This document shows, piece after piece, positions 25,150 to 32,482 of a stretch of DNA of 35,689 bases. The DNA lies in assembly GCA_020430845.1 (NCBI GenBank), contig JAGQJA010000060.1, positions 1-35,689 of the forward strand, read 5' to 3'. The notes under the pieces were generated by a model. The model was given only the letters and a program-made list of their open reading frames with translations, did not search any database and was not told the DNA's origin. Position 1 is the first letter of the stretch, and each line of letters starts with the position of its first letter. Source of the stretch: Myxococcales bacterium (GTDB lineage: Bacteria > Myxococcota_A > Polyangia > Polyangiales > Polyangiaceae). A program made the position numbers and the translations under genes.

Positions 25150-25276
25150 GATTTCGAGGGCTTGTCAGTTACACGAGCGATCGCGGGCGCACAAGCGGAG
25201 CGACGCCTTTCGGCCGCTCCAGCGACGGCCGCGCGACGAGGGCCAGACCGGCCGCCGCGGGGGTAGCATGGGGGCC
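25150..25276. promoter_or_regulatory. Divergent arg/Rieske intergenic region with a perfect dyad
   Basis: It holds a 24-base hairpin at 25197-25220. On the argF' strand GGAGCG pairs with CGCTCC, and inside it GCC pairs with GGC around a GAAA tetraloop. A weak leftward promoter may be TTGTGC (25194-25189) with TAACTG (25171-25166), 17 bases apart; the dyad would then sit just upstream of the -35 as an operator. On the other strand TAGCAT (25264-25269) lies eight bases before ATG 25277 and looks like the -10 of a leaderless Rieske transcript. I see no typical ARG box. Confidence 0.4.
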
Positions 25277-26329
25277 ATGGCGCTCCGAGACCTCGTCCAC
25301 CGCTTCGTCCACCCCGTCCTGGCCGCGCGCGCCCTGGGCCGCGGCCGCCCCCGCCTGGTGACCGTAGGCGGTGAGCGGGTGGCGCTCTGGCGAGACGCCG
25401 ACGGGATCCCGCGCGCGGTGGCCGACGCGTGCCCGCACCGCAACGCGCCGCTGTCGCTCGGTCGGGTGCGCGCCGACGGCCGCCTCGCGTGCCGGTACCA
25501 CGGATGGAACTTCGACGGCGAGGGGCGCGGCGCCTGCCCGTCGCAACCCACCCTCAAGTGCCACGCGCGCGCCTTCCACGTGACCGAGCGTGATGGCTAC
25601 CTCTGGCTCGCGAGCGACGCGTCCCGCGCCCCGGTGCCCCTGCCCACGTTCCCCGGCTGCCAGCTCGCGGCGTCGTTCTCGACGCGCTTCGAGGCTCCCG
25701 TGCACATCACGCTCGACAACTTCACCGAGGACGAGCACTTCCCCTACGTGCACGCGCTGCTCGGTTGGGGCGAGGACGACTGGCCCCGGGTGTCGTACGA
25801 GGCGCAGTTGCATGCAGATTACACAGAAGCGACGTACGTCGGCCCCCAGAGGCCGTCGGCGTCGCTCCCGCTCATCGGCGTGCGAGCCGGAGACCTCTTC
25901 GTCAACCACTTCACGACGCGCTTCGACCCCCTCCGCACGGTGTACACGTCGCACTGGGAGTGCCCCGAGACGCGCGTGCGACGACCCGTCGAGTCGCGCA
26001 CCGTGGTGTTCATGGTGCCCGAGAGCGAGGGCGTGACCATGTTCCACACGTTCGTCTACGCCAAGGTCGACCCCCGGTCGGGCTACGCGCGCATCGAGCC
26101 CCTGCTCAAGGTGCTCGCGCACGTGATCGTGCGGGGCGAGTGGTGGATGGACGCGCGATGGGTGAAGAACCTCGCTCACACCGCGCCCACGCTCCACGGC
26201 CTTCGCCTCGGCCGCTTCGACAAGACACTCATCCGCAACCGGCGGCTGCTCCGCACGCACTACTTCGGCGACGCGCCGGCCCCCGGCGAGAGCGCGCGCG
26301 ATCTCACGACCGCGGACGCCCCCGCCTGA
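25277..26329 (+). CDS. Rieske-type non-haem iron oxygenase, alpha subunit
   Basis: A 350-aa oxygenase. The Rieske [2Fe-2S] ligands are Cys52/His54 in ACPHRNAP and Cys72/His75 in ACRYHGW. The mononuclear iron site is in DNFTEDEHFPYVH (147-159), with His154 and His159; the third ligand is probably Asp or Glu in the later EWWMDARW segment. In the usual N-x2-D-x2-H-x4-H pattern the bridging Asp is Glu151 here, with Asp152 next to it. The family hydroxylates or demethylates aromatic and other rings using a separate reductase, which is not in this window. I prefer ATG 25277 over ATG 25268 because a TAGCAT box overlaps the latter. No signal peptide is seen. The substrate is unknown. Confidence 0.9.
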   Translation: MALRDLVHRFVHPVLAARALGRGRPRLVTVGGERVALWRDADGIPRAVADACPHRNAPLSLGRVRADGRLACRYHGWNFDGEGRGACPSQPTLKCHARAFHVTERDGYLWLASDASRAPVPLPTFPGCQLAASFSTRFEAPVHITLDNFTEDEHFPYVHALLGWGEDDWPRVSYEAQLHADYTEATYVGPQRPSASLPLIGVRAGDLFVNHFTTRFDPLRTVYTSHWECPETRVRRPVESRTVVFMVPESEGVTMFHTFVYAKVDPRSGYARIEPLLKVLAHVIVRGEWWMDARWVKNLAHTAPTLHGLRLGRFDKTLIRNRRLLRTHYFGDAPAPGESARDLTTADAPA

Positions 26330-26343
26330 GACGCGCGCGGACG

Positions 26344-26931
26344 TCAGATCACGACCGTGAGCGGCTGCGCGCCGGGCACGCGCCAGCGCGCGTCGGTCGG
26401 ATCGACGAAGAGCAGGTGCGAGTGGCCGTCGACGACGCTCGTGCGCACCGTGGCCTTGCGCCGCTCACGGAGCTCCGCGAGGTCCGCGGCGGTCACCGTG
26501 AACCGGTGCTGCTGGCCGCCGTGCCCGTGCCAGAAAGCGAAGGGCACGTCGACCCCGGCCGCCATCTGCGCCGCGGTCACGATGCCCGTCTTCGGCCCGA
26601 GCGTGCCGTCGAAGTAGAGCGCCACCGCGTACGTGTCGTAGAGCGTGACGACGCGACCGCCCTCGGCCGACGCGTCGCCCGCCTCGCTCGCCGCGTCTCC
26701 GGGCTCCGCCGCTACGCCCGCGTCGACCGGCGCCGCCCCGTCGAGGACGACGCTCGCGTCGCGTGCGCTCGCGTCGACTCCGCTCGCCGACGAAACGTCG
26801 TCCACGTCCTCGGGCGCGGGACCGCGGTCCGCGCAGCCCGACGCCGACGCCCCGCCGACGCCCGAGAGCGCGACACCGCCCGCCCACGCGAGGCACGCCC
26901 GCCGCCCCGGCTCGGGCCCGGTGTTCGTCAT
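26344..26931 (-). CDS. His-rich Tat-type lipoprotein of unknown function
   Basis: A 195-aa exported protein. A twin-Arg signal (GRRACLAWAGGVALSG) leads to a Cys after SASG, a plausible lipidation site. A disordered Asp/Ala/Ser linker (about 35-85) follows. The C-terminal 110 residues form a small domain with clustered His: FWHGHGGQQHRFTVT and VDGHSHLLFVDP, suggesting metal or ligand binding. I do not recognise the family, although similar HSH strand motifs occur in other Tat-exported myxobacterial proteins. ATG 26931 is chosen because it places the Tat motif near the N terminus; ATG 26961 is an alternative, with AAGGGA before it. It is convergent with the Rieske gene, 14 bases away, and divergent from the next gene. 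Confidence 0.75.
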   Translation of the reverse strand: MTNTGPEPGRRACLAWAGGVALSGVGGASASGCADRGPAPEDVDDVSSASGVDASARDASVVLDGAAPVDAGVAAEPGDAASEAGDASAEGGRVVTLYDTYAVALYFDGTLGPKTGIVTAAQMAAGVDVPFAFWHGHGGQQHRFTVTAADLAELRERRKATVRTSVVDGHSHLLFVDPTDARWRVPGAQPLTVVI

Positions 26932-27113
26932 CGAAGTGGCGGGCCCATGAGCCCACGACATTTCCCTTGCACGCATCGTCGCCCTCGTCTCGACCACGAG
27001 CGAAGCGCGACACCTACCAAGCGGGCGAGCGACTACCACGCGCCGGCGCGCCGTGTCACGCCCGACGTGGCGGGGCGGCCACGCGGCGGCGAGGAACGCC
27101 TCGCGTGCCGCGC

Positions 27114-27149
27114 TTGACGAGCGCGTTGCGCAAGCGTCTAGTTTCGCCA
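27114..27149 (+). promoter_or_regulatory. Sigma-70-like promoter ending on the ATG (leaderless)
   Basis: TTGACG (27114-27119) and TCTAGT (27137-27142) are separated by exactly 17 bases, a near-consensus -35/-10 pair. The expected start point about seven bases after the -10 is 27149, the A of the ATG. No ribosome-binding site precedes this ATG, so the mRNA is probably leaderless. The rest of 26932-27113 shows nothing I can identify. Confidence 0.65.
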
Positions 27150-27982
27150 TGGATCCCTACGCTCCGATCAACGGCATCTCCCTCGAACGCTACGCCGAGC
27201 TGGGCGCAGAGCTCGACGGGATCACCGCACCGCACGAGCAGACCAAGAAGGTGGGCGAGCTCGGCGTCTCCGCCGCCGACTGGGAGGCCGCCAAGCAGGG
27301 CTGGACCGCGCGCATGCAGGACATGAGCCTGATGGGCCAGGTCGCGACCCGCTACATGCAGCTCTACAACGCGGCGCTCGCCAGCAAGAAGGGCACCGCG
27401 TCCCTCAGCTTCGAGGACTGGGTGCACGTGTCTGCGGGTATCGCGGTCTTCGGCTACGAAGCGGCCATGAACCAGTTCGGCCTGAGCATGGGCGACTGGA
27501 CGACCATCTCGGCGCACTGGCAGAACGAGCTGAGCCGCGACCCGATGAACCTGGCGATGCGCAAGAACCAGCTGCAGGAGCAAGAGACCCAGCAGCTGCG
27601 CGCCGGCGGCCAGCCGCGCCAGATCCAGGTGACGCGCGGGCCCGCGGGGGCAGCCCCGGCCGGCGGCGCCGCCGCGTTCGATCCCAACGCCCACGCGGCC
27701 ATGCAGATGCAGGGCGCGGCGCAGAACCAGCAGGCGTGGATGGCGTACTCGGCCGGCGTGATGGGCTCGCCCGCCGTACAAGGTGCCATGCAGCTCGGCG
27801 GCGCGATGAACGCGCTCGTCGGCGGCAGCCCGCTCATGCCCGGCCGCCGCGTCATGGTCCGCTGGTCCGACGGCAAGCAGTACCCGGGGACGATCATGCA
27901 GATGCACGGGGCGCAGGCGCAGATCGTCTTCCCCGACGGCAGTCAGCACTGGATCGAGACGCAGCACCTGACCCCGGCCTGA
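27149..27982 (+). CDS. Two-fold helical repeat protein with a C-terminal Tudor-like domain
   Basis: A 277-aa cytoplasmic protein without a signal peptide. The N-terminal half contains two related helical units: one ends LGVSAADWEAAKQGWTARM (about residues 48-66) and the other FGLSMGDWTTISAHWQNEL (about 110-128), pointing to an internal duplication. A Gln/Met/Ala-rich linker (about 140-225) follows. The last 47 residues (GRRVMVRWSDGKQYPGTI through AQIVFPDGSQHWIETQHL) resemble a Tudor/Agenet-type small barrel, with the WSDG and aromatic positions expected for such folds. The function is unknown; binding to a protein or nucleic acid is a guess. The zinc-ribbon gene follows four bases later and is probably a partner. 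Its promoter is unusually clear and leaderless. Confidence 0.85.
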   Translation: MDPYAPINGISLERYAELGAELDGITAPHEQTKKVGELGVSAADWEAAKQGWTARMQDMSLMGQVATRYMQLYNAALASKKGTASLSFEDWVHVSAGIAVFGYEAAMNQFGLSMGDWTTISAHWQNELSRDPMNLAMRKNQLQEQETQQLRAGGQPRQIQVTRGPAGAAPAGGAAAFDPNAHAAMQMQGAAQNQQAWMAYSAGVMGSPAVQGAMQLGGAMNALVGGSPLMPGRRVMVRWSDGKQYPGTIMQMHGAQAQIVFPDGSQHWIETQHLTPA

Positions 27983-27986
27983 CGTC

Positions 27987-28427
27987 ATGCTCAAGACGGT
28001 CCAGAACTGCACGAACTGCGGCGCCAACCTGACGCTCGACGACATGCGCAAGACGGACTGTCCGTACTGCAAGACCGTCTATCCCCACCACTCGCAGGCC
28101 GCCCAGCACGCGCAGATGGCCAACCAGGTGATGGGCAACCTGCTGGCGCAGCAGGCCCAGATCCAGAACCAGTGGCGCGGCGCCTTCGGCGTGGGGCCCG
28201 TCCATCCCGGGCCTCCGGGGGGCCCGCCCCCGGGGATGACGCCGCCCGTCCTCAACCACCCCTACGGCCCGCCCATGTCGCCGTACGGCGATCCCAACCA
28301 GATGGTCCACGCGCACATGGCGCAGGCCAACAAGATGGCGCGCAACATCACGCTCATCGTGGTGGTGTCCATCGTTGCGAGCTTCGTGCTGGTCGGCGTG
28401 ATCGTCGCGCTGACGCTCTTCATCTGA
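27987..28427 (+). CDS. Zinc-ribbon protein with a C-terminal membrane anchor
   Basis: A 146-aa protein. Cys8-x2-Cys11 and Cys25-x2-Cys28 (CTNC and CPYC) form an N-terminal zinc ribbon. A Gln/Ala-rich helix and a Pro/Gly-rich linker (about 65-100) lead to a single hydrophobic helix at residues about 119-145 that ends the protein, so it should be tail-anchored with the zinc ribbon in the cytoplasm. It lies four bases after the Tudor-like gene with no ribosome-binding site of its own and is presumably translated by coupling. The pair may form a membrane-tethered complex. Function unknown. Confidence 0.85.
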   Translation: MLKTVQNCTNCGANLTLDDMRKTDCPYCKTVYPHHSQAAQHAQMANQVMGNLLAQQAQIQNQWRGAFGVGPVHPGPPGGPPPGMTPPVLNHPYGPPMSPYGDPNQMVHAHMAQANKMARNITLIVVVSIVASFVLVGVIVALTLFI

Positions 28428-28448
28428 CCGCGGACCGCGGGGTCCTCA
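28425..28448. terminator. Hairpin between convergent genes
   Basis: GACC (28426-28429) pairs with GGTC (28441-28444), and GCG with CGC inside, giving a short GC-rich stem that spans the whole gap between the two TGA stops. No U-tract is present. Confidence 0.3.
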
Positions 28449-29522
28449 GGCCGTCGCGTCGACCAGGATGCGCAGCCGATGGAGCTGGGCAACGAGCTCG
28501 GCCGGAAAGTCGACGTCGCGCGTCCGCTTCAGGCGTGCCCTCACCTCGTCGCACGTCTCGGCCGCGCTGAACTCGTCGAGCAGCGCCCAGAGCTCCGGCG
28601 GCAGCGCGCTGGGCTCGTACGGCCAGTAGCTCACCACGAGCCTCGCCCCGTCGGAGAGCTCCCTCGCGTCGAGCTGATCGTTCTTGCGGAGGCGCTCGGG
28701 GATACGTGGATTCTGCACACAATCGCGCGCGTTCGAGAGCACCGTGAGTCGCCGCGCGAGCGGCTCACCCGACACGAGCGCGCGCGCCTGCTCGGGCGGC
28801 ATGTCGCGCACCCGCTCGAAGCACGCCACGTACAGCTCCTCCTCGCGGCCGAGCCACGGGCCCCACCACCGGGCGTACTCGTCGTCGTCGGGCGCGCGGT
28901 CCTCGAGCTCCCACCGCGTCACGCGCCCCTCGGCCCGCGTGACAGGCGCCAGCTCGGGCGCGATCTCCGACACCGCCCACTGCGTCAGCGCGATCTCGAG
29001 CTGGCCGACGTAGGCCGCGAGCGCGCGCCAATACGCGAGCCCGTCGGCGCCCGCGTCGTACTTGCAGAAGAACGAGCTGCACACCGACTCGCGGTGCCGC
29101 CAGATCGTGCAGCCGCCGTCGTCGTCGCGGAAGAACGGGCAGAGGAGCGCCTTGGAGCGCCCGAAGCTCGACCGACGTGAGGCGTCGAGGAGCACGCCGT
29201 ACTTCGCCGACGGCGTGACCCAGCGCGGCGTCACCACCACGCGCGACGCGATGCGGGCGCGCATGCGGGCGCGGCCCTCGGCCATCTCCGGCGCCTCGTC
29301 GGCCAGGACGGCCCCGACGAGGAACCCGGGCAGCCGCGGCGAATACGTGCAGCATTTCGTAGACTTGGAGAAGTACTCGCTGGCCGGCGACGGGGCCGCG
29401 TCCTCGGGCGCGCACATGGCGCACGCGGCGCACGTCGCCTTGGACTCGACCACCGCGTCGCGGTCGAACCAGGGCGGCAGGAGCCGTTCGTAGACGGGCG
29501 GGAGCTCGTCGCGGACGCGCAT
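28446..29522 (-). CDS. YkgJ-like Cys-cluster protein
   Basis: A 358-aa cytoplasmic protein with nine Cys in its first 155 residues: CAACAMC (31-37), CC (57-58), and CPFF-x6-GCTIWRHRESVCSSFFCK (128-154). The last stretch matches the YkgJ/UPF0153 zinc- or iron-chelating family pattern (CPFL...GCxIYxxRPxxCRxF). The remaining 200 residues are helical and not recognised. Family members are presumed to bind a metal or Fe-S cluster; their function is mostly unknown. ATG 29522 is preceded by TATCAC (29534-29529) at seven bases, another possible leaderless promoter. A TTG at 29540 is less likely. The gene is divergent from the acid phosphatase gene. Confidence 0.75.
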   Translation of the reverse strand: MRVRDELPPVYERLLPPWFDRDAVVESKATCAACAMCAPEDAAPSPASEYFSKSTKCCTYSPRLPGFLVGAVLADEAPEMAEGRARMRARIASRVVVTPRWVTPSAKYGVLLDASRRSSFGRSKALLCPFFRDDDGGCTIWRHRESVCSSFFCKYDAGADGLAYWRALAAYVGQLEIALTQWAVSEIAPELAPVTRAEGRVTRWELEDRAPDDDEYARWWGPWLGREEELYVACFERVRDMPPEQARALVSGEPLARRLTVLSNARDCVQNPRIPERLRKNDQLDARELSDGARLVVSYWPYEPSALPPELWALLDEFSAAETCDEVRARLKRTRDVDFPAELVAQLHRLRILVDATA

Positions 29523-29555
29523 CGCGCCGTGATACCGCAATCGGCGCGCGCGCGC

Positions 29556-29583
29556 TTGGCAACCTCGCGCGGCGCGCTACGCT
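29556..29583 (+). promoter_or_regulatory. Promoter of the acid phosphatase gene
   Basis: TTGGCA (29556-29561) and TACGCT (29578-29583) are 16 bases apart. The expected start point is about 29590, only a few bases before GTG 29594, leaving almost no leader. Confidence 0.5.
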
Positions 29584-29593
29584 CGGCGGAGCC

Positions 29594-30562
29594 GTGCCGT
29601 CCCGTCGCGACCTCCTCCTGCGCGCCCTGGGCAGCGCGCTCCTCACGGCATGCGTCGCCGCGTCGGCGTCGTGCTCGTCGAGCGAGCCTGCCTCCGACAC
29701 GCAGACCGACGACGTCACCGCGTCGGTCATCCGCTTTGCGGCGATCGGGGACACCGGCTCGGGCAGCAACGACCAGAGGCGCGTCGCCGCGGCGCTCGCC
29801 GACGTGTGCGAGGGCTACGGCTGCGACTTCGTCTTGCTGCTCGGAGACAACTTCTACGAGAACGGCGTCGCGTCGGCGTCCGATCCGCTCTTCGAGTCGC
29901 GCTTCGAGCGCATGTACGCGCGCGTCGACGCCCCCTTCTACGTGGTGCTGGGCAACCACGACTACGGGGGCGACGGCTGGGGCCGAGAGGCCGCCCGCGC
30001 CCGCGCGCAGGTCGCCTACTCCGAGCGCTCGTCCCGGTGGAAGATGGAGCGCGAGTACTACAAGCTGACGTACAAGCACGCGTCGCTCTTCGCGATGGAC
30101 ACGACGATGCAGCTCTTCGGCGACGCGCAGCGCCAAGAAGAAGAGATGGGCGCGTGGGTGCGCGCCTCGCGCGCCACGTGGAAGATCGCGTTCGGCCATC
30201 ACCCGTACCTGTCGAACGGCGACCACGGCAACGCGGGCAGCTACGACGGCGAGGCCGACCCGCTCTACGCCGGCGCCGGCGTCAAAGGCTTCTTCGACCG
30301 CGTGATGTGCGGCAACGTCGACCTCTACCTGTCGGGGCACGACCACTCGCTCCAGTGGATGGAGCGCACGTGCAACGGCACCGAGCTCGCCGTGAGCGGC
30401 GCCGGCGGGCGCGTCGGTGATCTGCCCGGCCGCAACGCCACGCGCTTCGCGGCCGCGGAGCTCGGCTTCATGTACGTGACCATCCGCGGCAAGAAGCTCG
30501 TCGCCGAGGTGATCGACGCCGACCGGCGCGTGCTCTACACGCGTACGATCACCAAGCCATGA
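29594..30562 (+). CDS. Tat lipoprotein acid phosphatase, metallophosphoesterase family
   Basis: A 322-aa phosphatase of the tartrate-resistant (type 5) purple acid phosphatase group. The start is GTG 29594. A Tat signal (SRRDLLLRALGSALL) leads to a lipobox-like LTAC (Cys20), with a further Cys27, so it is exported folded and probably lipid-anchored. The five metal-site blocks are present: GDTG (52-55), GDNFY (84-88, with the Tyr that gives purple phosphatases their colour), GNHDY (120-124), GHHPY (201-205) and GHDH (248-251). It should hydrolyse phosphate monoesters in the periplasm or at the surface. The next gene is 92 bases away, so it is probably transcribed alone. Confidence 0.92.
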   Translation: MPSRRDLLLRALGSALLTACVAASASCSSSEPASDTQTDDVTASVIRFAAIGDTGSGSNDQRRVAAALADVCEGYGCDFVLLLGDNFYENGVASASDPLFESRFERMYARVDAPFYVVLGNHDYGGDGWGREAARARAQVAYSERSSRWKMEREYYKLTYKHASLFAMDTTMQLFGDAQRQEEEMGAWVRASRATWKIAFGHHPYLSNGDHGNAGSYDGEADPLYAGAGVKGFFDRVMCGNVDLYLSGHDHSLQWMERTCNGTELAVSGAGGRVGDLPGRNATRFAAAELGFMYVTIRGKKLVAEVIDADRRVLYTRTITKP

Positions 30563-30654
30563 GCCCAATCCTTTCGGGCACTTACTACCAAGGTGAGGCC
30601 TGAAAGACTCGTTTGAGGCGGCCCCGGGGGCCCCTGCGCGGTAGTAACGCCCCC

Positions 30655-31836
30655 ATGGGGCTCTGGGACGCTGGGTCGACCCTCCGGGGAACGTGTGCAC
30701 TCTACATTCTTCTCGCGGCCGCGTGCGGTGGAAGCGGCGGCGACGGCGAAGGCGCACCTCCGGGCGCCGCCCCCGGGACGTCGTCGTCGGGGGGCGCGAC
30801 GAGCTCGAGCTCGTCCTCGGGCGGCTCATCCTCGGGTGGGTCGTCCTCGGGGTCCGCGGCCGACGCCGGCAGCGACGCCGGGCCGCGCGCTCCCGTGAAG
30901 CTCGTCGCGGTCACCTTCAACACCGGCACCACCGACGGGCTTCCACACGACGACCCGCCGAACGACGGCTACACGTCGGCGCAGGCCAAGATGTCGAACG
31001 ACTACTACGGCGACGGGCTCGCGTGGAAAGCCGCGGTCGAGGACACCAAGGCGTTCTTCGCGCAGGTCCAGCCCGACCTCGTGATGTTCCAAGAGATCTT
31101 CCACTCGCCCGAGTGCGCGAACGTGCCGCAGAACGCGCGCGCGGGCTTCGTGTGCGAGACGTGGCAGGCGGGCGACCCGACGGTCACCCAGGTCGTGCTC
31201 GGCGCCGGCTACCAAATCGCGTGCAACATCGGCAAGACCGACAAGTGCGCGGCCGTGAAGACGAGCTTCGGCTCGTTCCGCGGGTGCACCGGCGCCGTCT
31301 GCCTCGACGGCCTCGCGGGCGCGCGCGTGCAAGACTGCGGCGGCGGCTCGCGCGTGGGCCGGGGCGTCATCGACCTCGTCGGCGGCGGCTCGATCACCGT
31401 CGTCTTGGCGCACGGCTCGAGCGGCTACAAGCCCGCCGACCAGGACTGCCGCACCAAGCAGTTCAAGCAGGTGTTCGAGAACCTCGACGGCGCCCCCGCG
31501 GCCAACGGCGCGCGCAACATCGTCATGGGCGATCTCAACACCGATCCGGGGCGCATGACGCTCGTCGACGGCAGCGCGCGGACGTTCAACGACTATGTGG
31601 GCGGCAACAAGAAGTTCAAGTTCGTCACCGAGGTCGGGTCGAGCGCGCCCGCGACGTACCTGCAGACGCTCGTTCCCGGGCTCGGCGGCGGCTTCAACAT
31701 CGACCACGTGGTGAGCGACGCGTTCGAGGGCTCGTGCTGGGCCGCGGGCGTCACGGCCGGGCACCCCAAGGTGACGCAGATGACGTACTTCGACCACCGC
31801 CCGATCGTCTGCTCGCTCACCGAAAAGACGAACTGA
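30655..31836 (+). CDS. Exported endonuclease/exonuclease/phosphatase-family lipoprotein
   Basis: A 393-aa protein with a short signal ending at Cys24, then a Gly/Ser-rich linker (about 25-75) containing runs of Ser and the DAGSDAG motif. The catalytic domain follows the DNase I/EEP pattern: FNTGT (Asn88), FQEIF (Glu146), a His in VLAHGSS, MGDLNTD (Asp and Asn), NIDHVVSD, and a final FDHRPIV with the catalytic Asp-His pair. These residues appear complete, so it should be an active Mg-dependent phosphodiesterase; nuclease, phosphatase or sphingomyelinase specificity cannot be told apart. Several Cys pairs suggest disulfides. ATG 30655 has no ribosome-binding site. A 7-bp hairpin follows the stop. 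Confidence 0.88.
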   Translation: MGLWDAGSTLRGTCALYILLAAACGGSGGDGEGAPPGAAPGTSSSGGATSSSSSSGGSSSGGSSSGSAADAGSDAGPRAPVKLVAVTFNTGTTDGLPHDDPPNDGYTSAQAKMSNDYYGDGLAWKAAVEDTKAFFAQVQPDLVMFQEIFHSPECANVPQNARAGFVCETWQAGDPTVTQVVLGAGYQIACNIGKTDKCAAVKTSFGSFRGCTGAVCLDGLAGARVQDCGGGSRVGRGVIDLVGGGSITVVLAHGSSGYKPADQDCRTKQFKQVFENLDGAPAANGARNIVMGDLNTDPGRMTLVDGSARTFNDYVGGNKKFKFVTEVGSSAPATYLQTLVPGLGGGFNIDHVVSDAFEGSCWAAGVTAGHPKVTQMTYFDHRPIVCSLTEKTN

Positions 31837-31842
31837 CGCCCG

Positions 31843-31861
31843 GGATCGGCGCGACCGATCC
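31843..31861 (+). terminator. Hairpin after the EEP-family gene
   Basis: GGATCGG (31843-31849) pairs perfectly with CCGATCC (31855-31861) around a 5-base loop, six bases after the stop at 31836. No U-tract follows, so termination would need a factor or be partial. Confidence 0.4.
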
Positions 31862-31903
31862 GCGCCCTGGCCGCGCTGGGCTTTCCTGCGCGCGCGTCGG
31901 CGC

Positions 31904-31916
31904 TATAGTCCGCCGC
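31904..31916 (+). promoter_or_regulatory. -10 box directly before the DUF420 start
   Basis: TATAGT (31904-31909) lies eight bases before ATG 31917, so transcription would begin at or next to the start codon. The -35 region (CTTTCC around 31881-31886) is poor. No ribosome-binding site is present. Confidence 0.45.
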
Positions 31917-32477
31917 ATGCAGGACGTAGAGCAGGCCGAGGCGACGACCATCCGGGGCGACAGGCCGTTCTGGCTCGTCAACGGCGTCGTTTCGGTCTTG
32001 GCGCTGTCGCTCTTGACGTACCTGCTGCTCATCCGTCGCGGCGCGGGCGATCCGGGCGCGCTGTCGTTCATGCCCGCGGTCAACGCGAGCTTCAACGCCG
32101 CCGCCGCGGTGCTCCTGGTGCTCGCCGTGCGCGCCATCAAGCGCAAGGAGGTCGCGCGGCACCAGGCGCTCATGCTCTCGGCGTTCGCGTCGAGCTCGCT
32201 CTTTCTCGTCGGCTACCTCGCCTACCACTACGTGCACGGTGACACGCGCTATCCGGGCACCGGCGGCGCGCGCACGGCGTACCTCGTGCTCCTCGCGAGC
32301 CACGTGCTCTTGTCGATCCCCGTCGTGCCGATGTGCCTCGCCGCGTTCTACTTCGCCTTCCGGCGACGGTTCACGACGCACAAGCGCATCACCAAGGTGC
32401 TCTTCCCCATCTGGCTGTACGTGTCGGTCACGGGCGTCGCGGTCTTCTTCGTGCTCAAGAGCGCGTACGGGCGGTAG
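31917..32477 (+). CDS. DUF420 membrane protein (CtaM-like)
   Basis: A 186-aa inner-membrane protein with about five hydrophobic helices (18-38, 57-73, 84-105, 122-146, 160-181). It fits the DUF420 family: conserved His82, His104, His107, His129 and His155, the YHYVHGDTRYPG loop and the C-terminal PIWLYVSVTGVAVFF. In Staphylococcus the family member CtaM is needed for haem-copper oxidase maturation; a similar role in assembling a terminal oxidase is plausible here, though no oxidase genes are in the window. The following gene begins five bases after the stop, so the two are co-transcribed even though a functional link is unclear. Confidence 0.88.
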   Translation: MQDVEQAEATTIRGDRPFWLVNGVVSVLALSLLTYLLLIRRGAGDPGALSFMPAVNASFNAAAAVLLVLAVRAIKRKEVARHQALMLSAFASSSLFLVGYLAYHYVHGDTRYPGTGGARTAYLVLLASHVLLSIPVVPMCLAAFYFAFRRRFTTHKRITKVLFPIWLYVSVTGVAVFFVLKSAYGR

Positions 32478-32482
32478 GCCGG

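Noticed and set aside
30563-30579. GCCC...GGGC repeat after the acid phosphatase gene as a terminator
   Set aside because: The stem is four base pairs with a 9-base loop and no U-tract, too weak to call.
30649-30661. GCCCCCATGGGGC around the start codon of the EEP-family gene as a translation-control hairpin
   Set aside because: The loop would be only three bases and the region is G/C-rich by chance. There is no second structure or binding site to support control.
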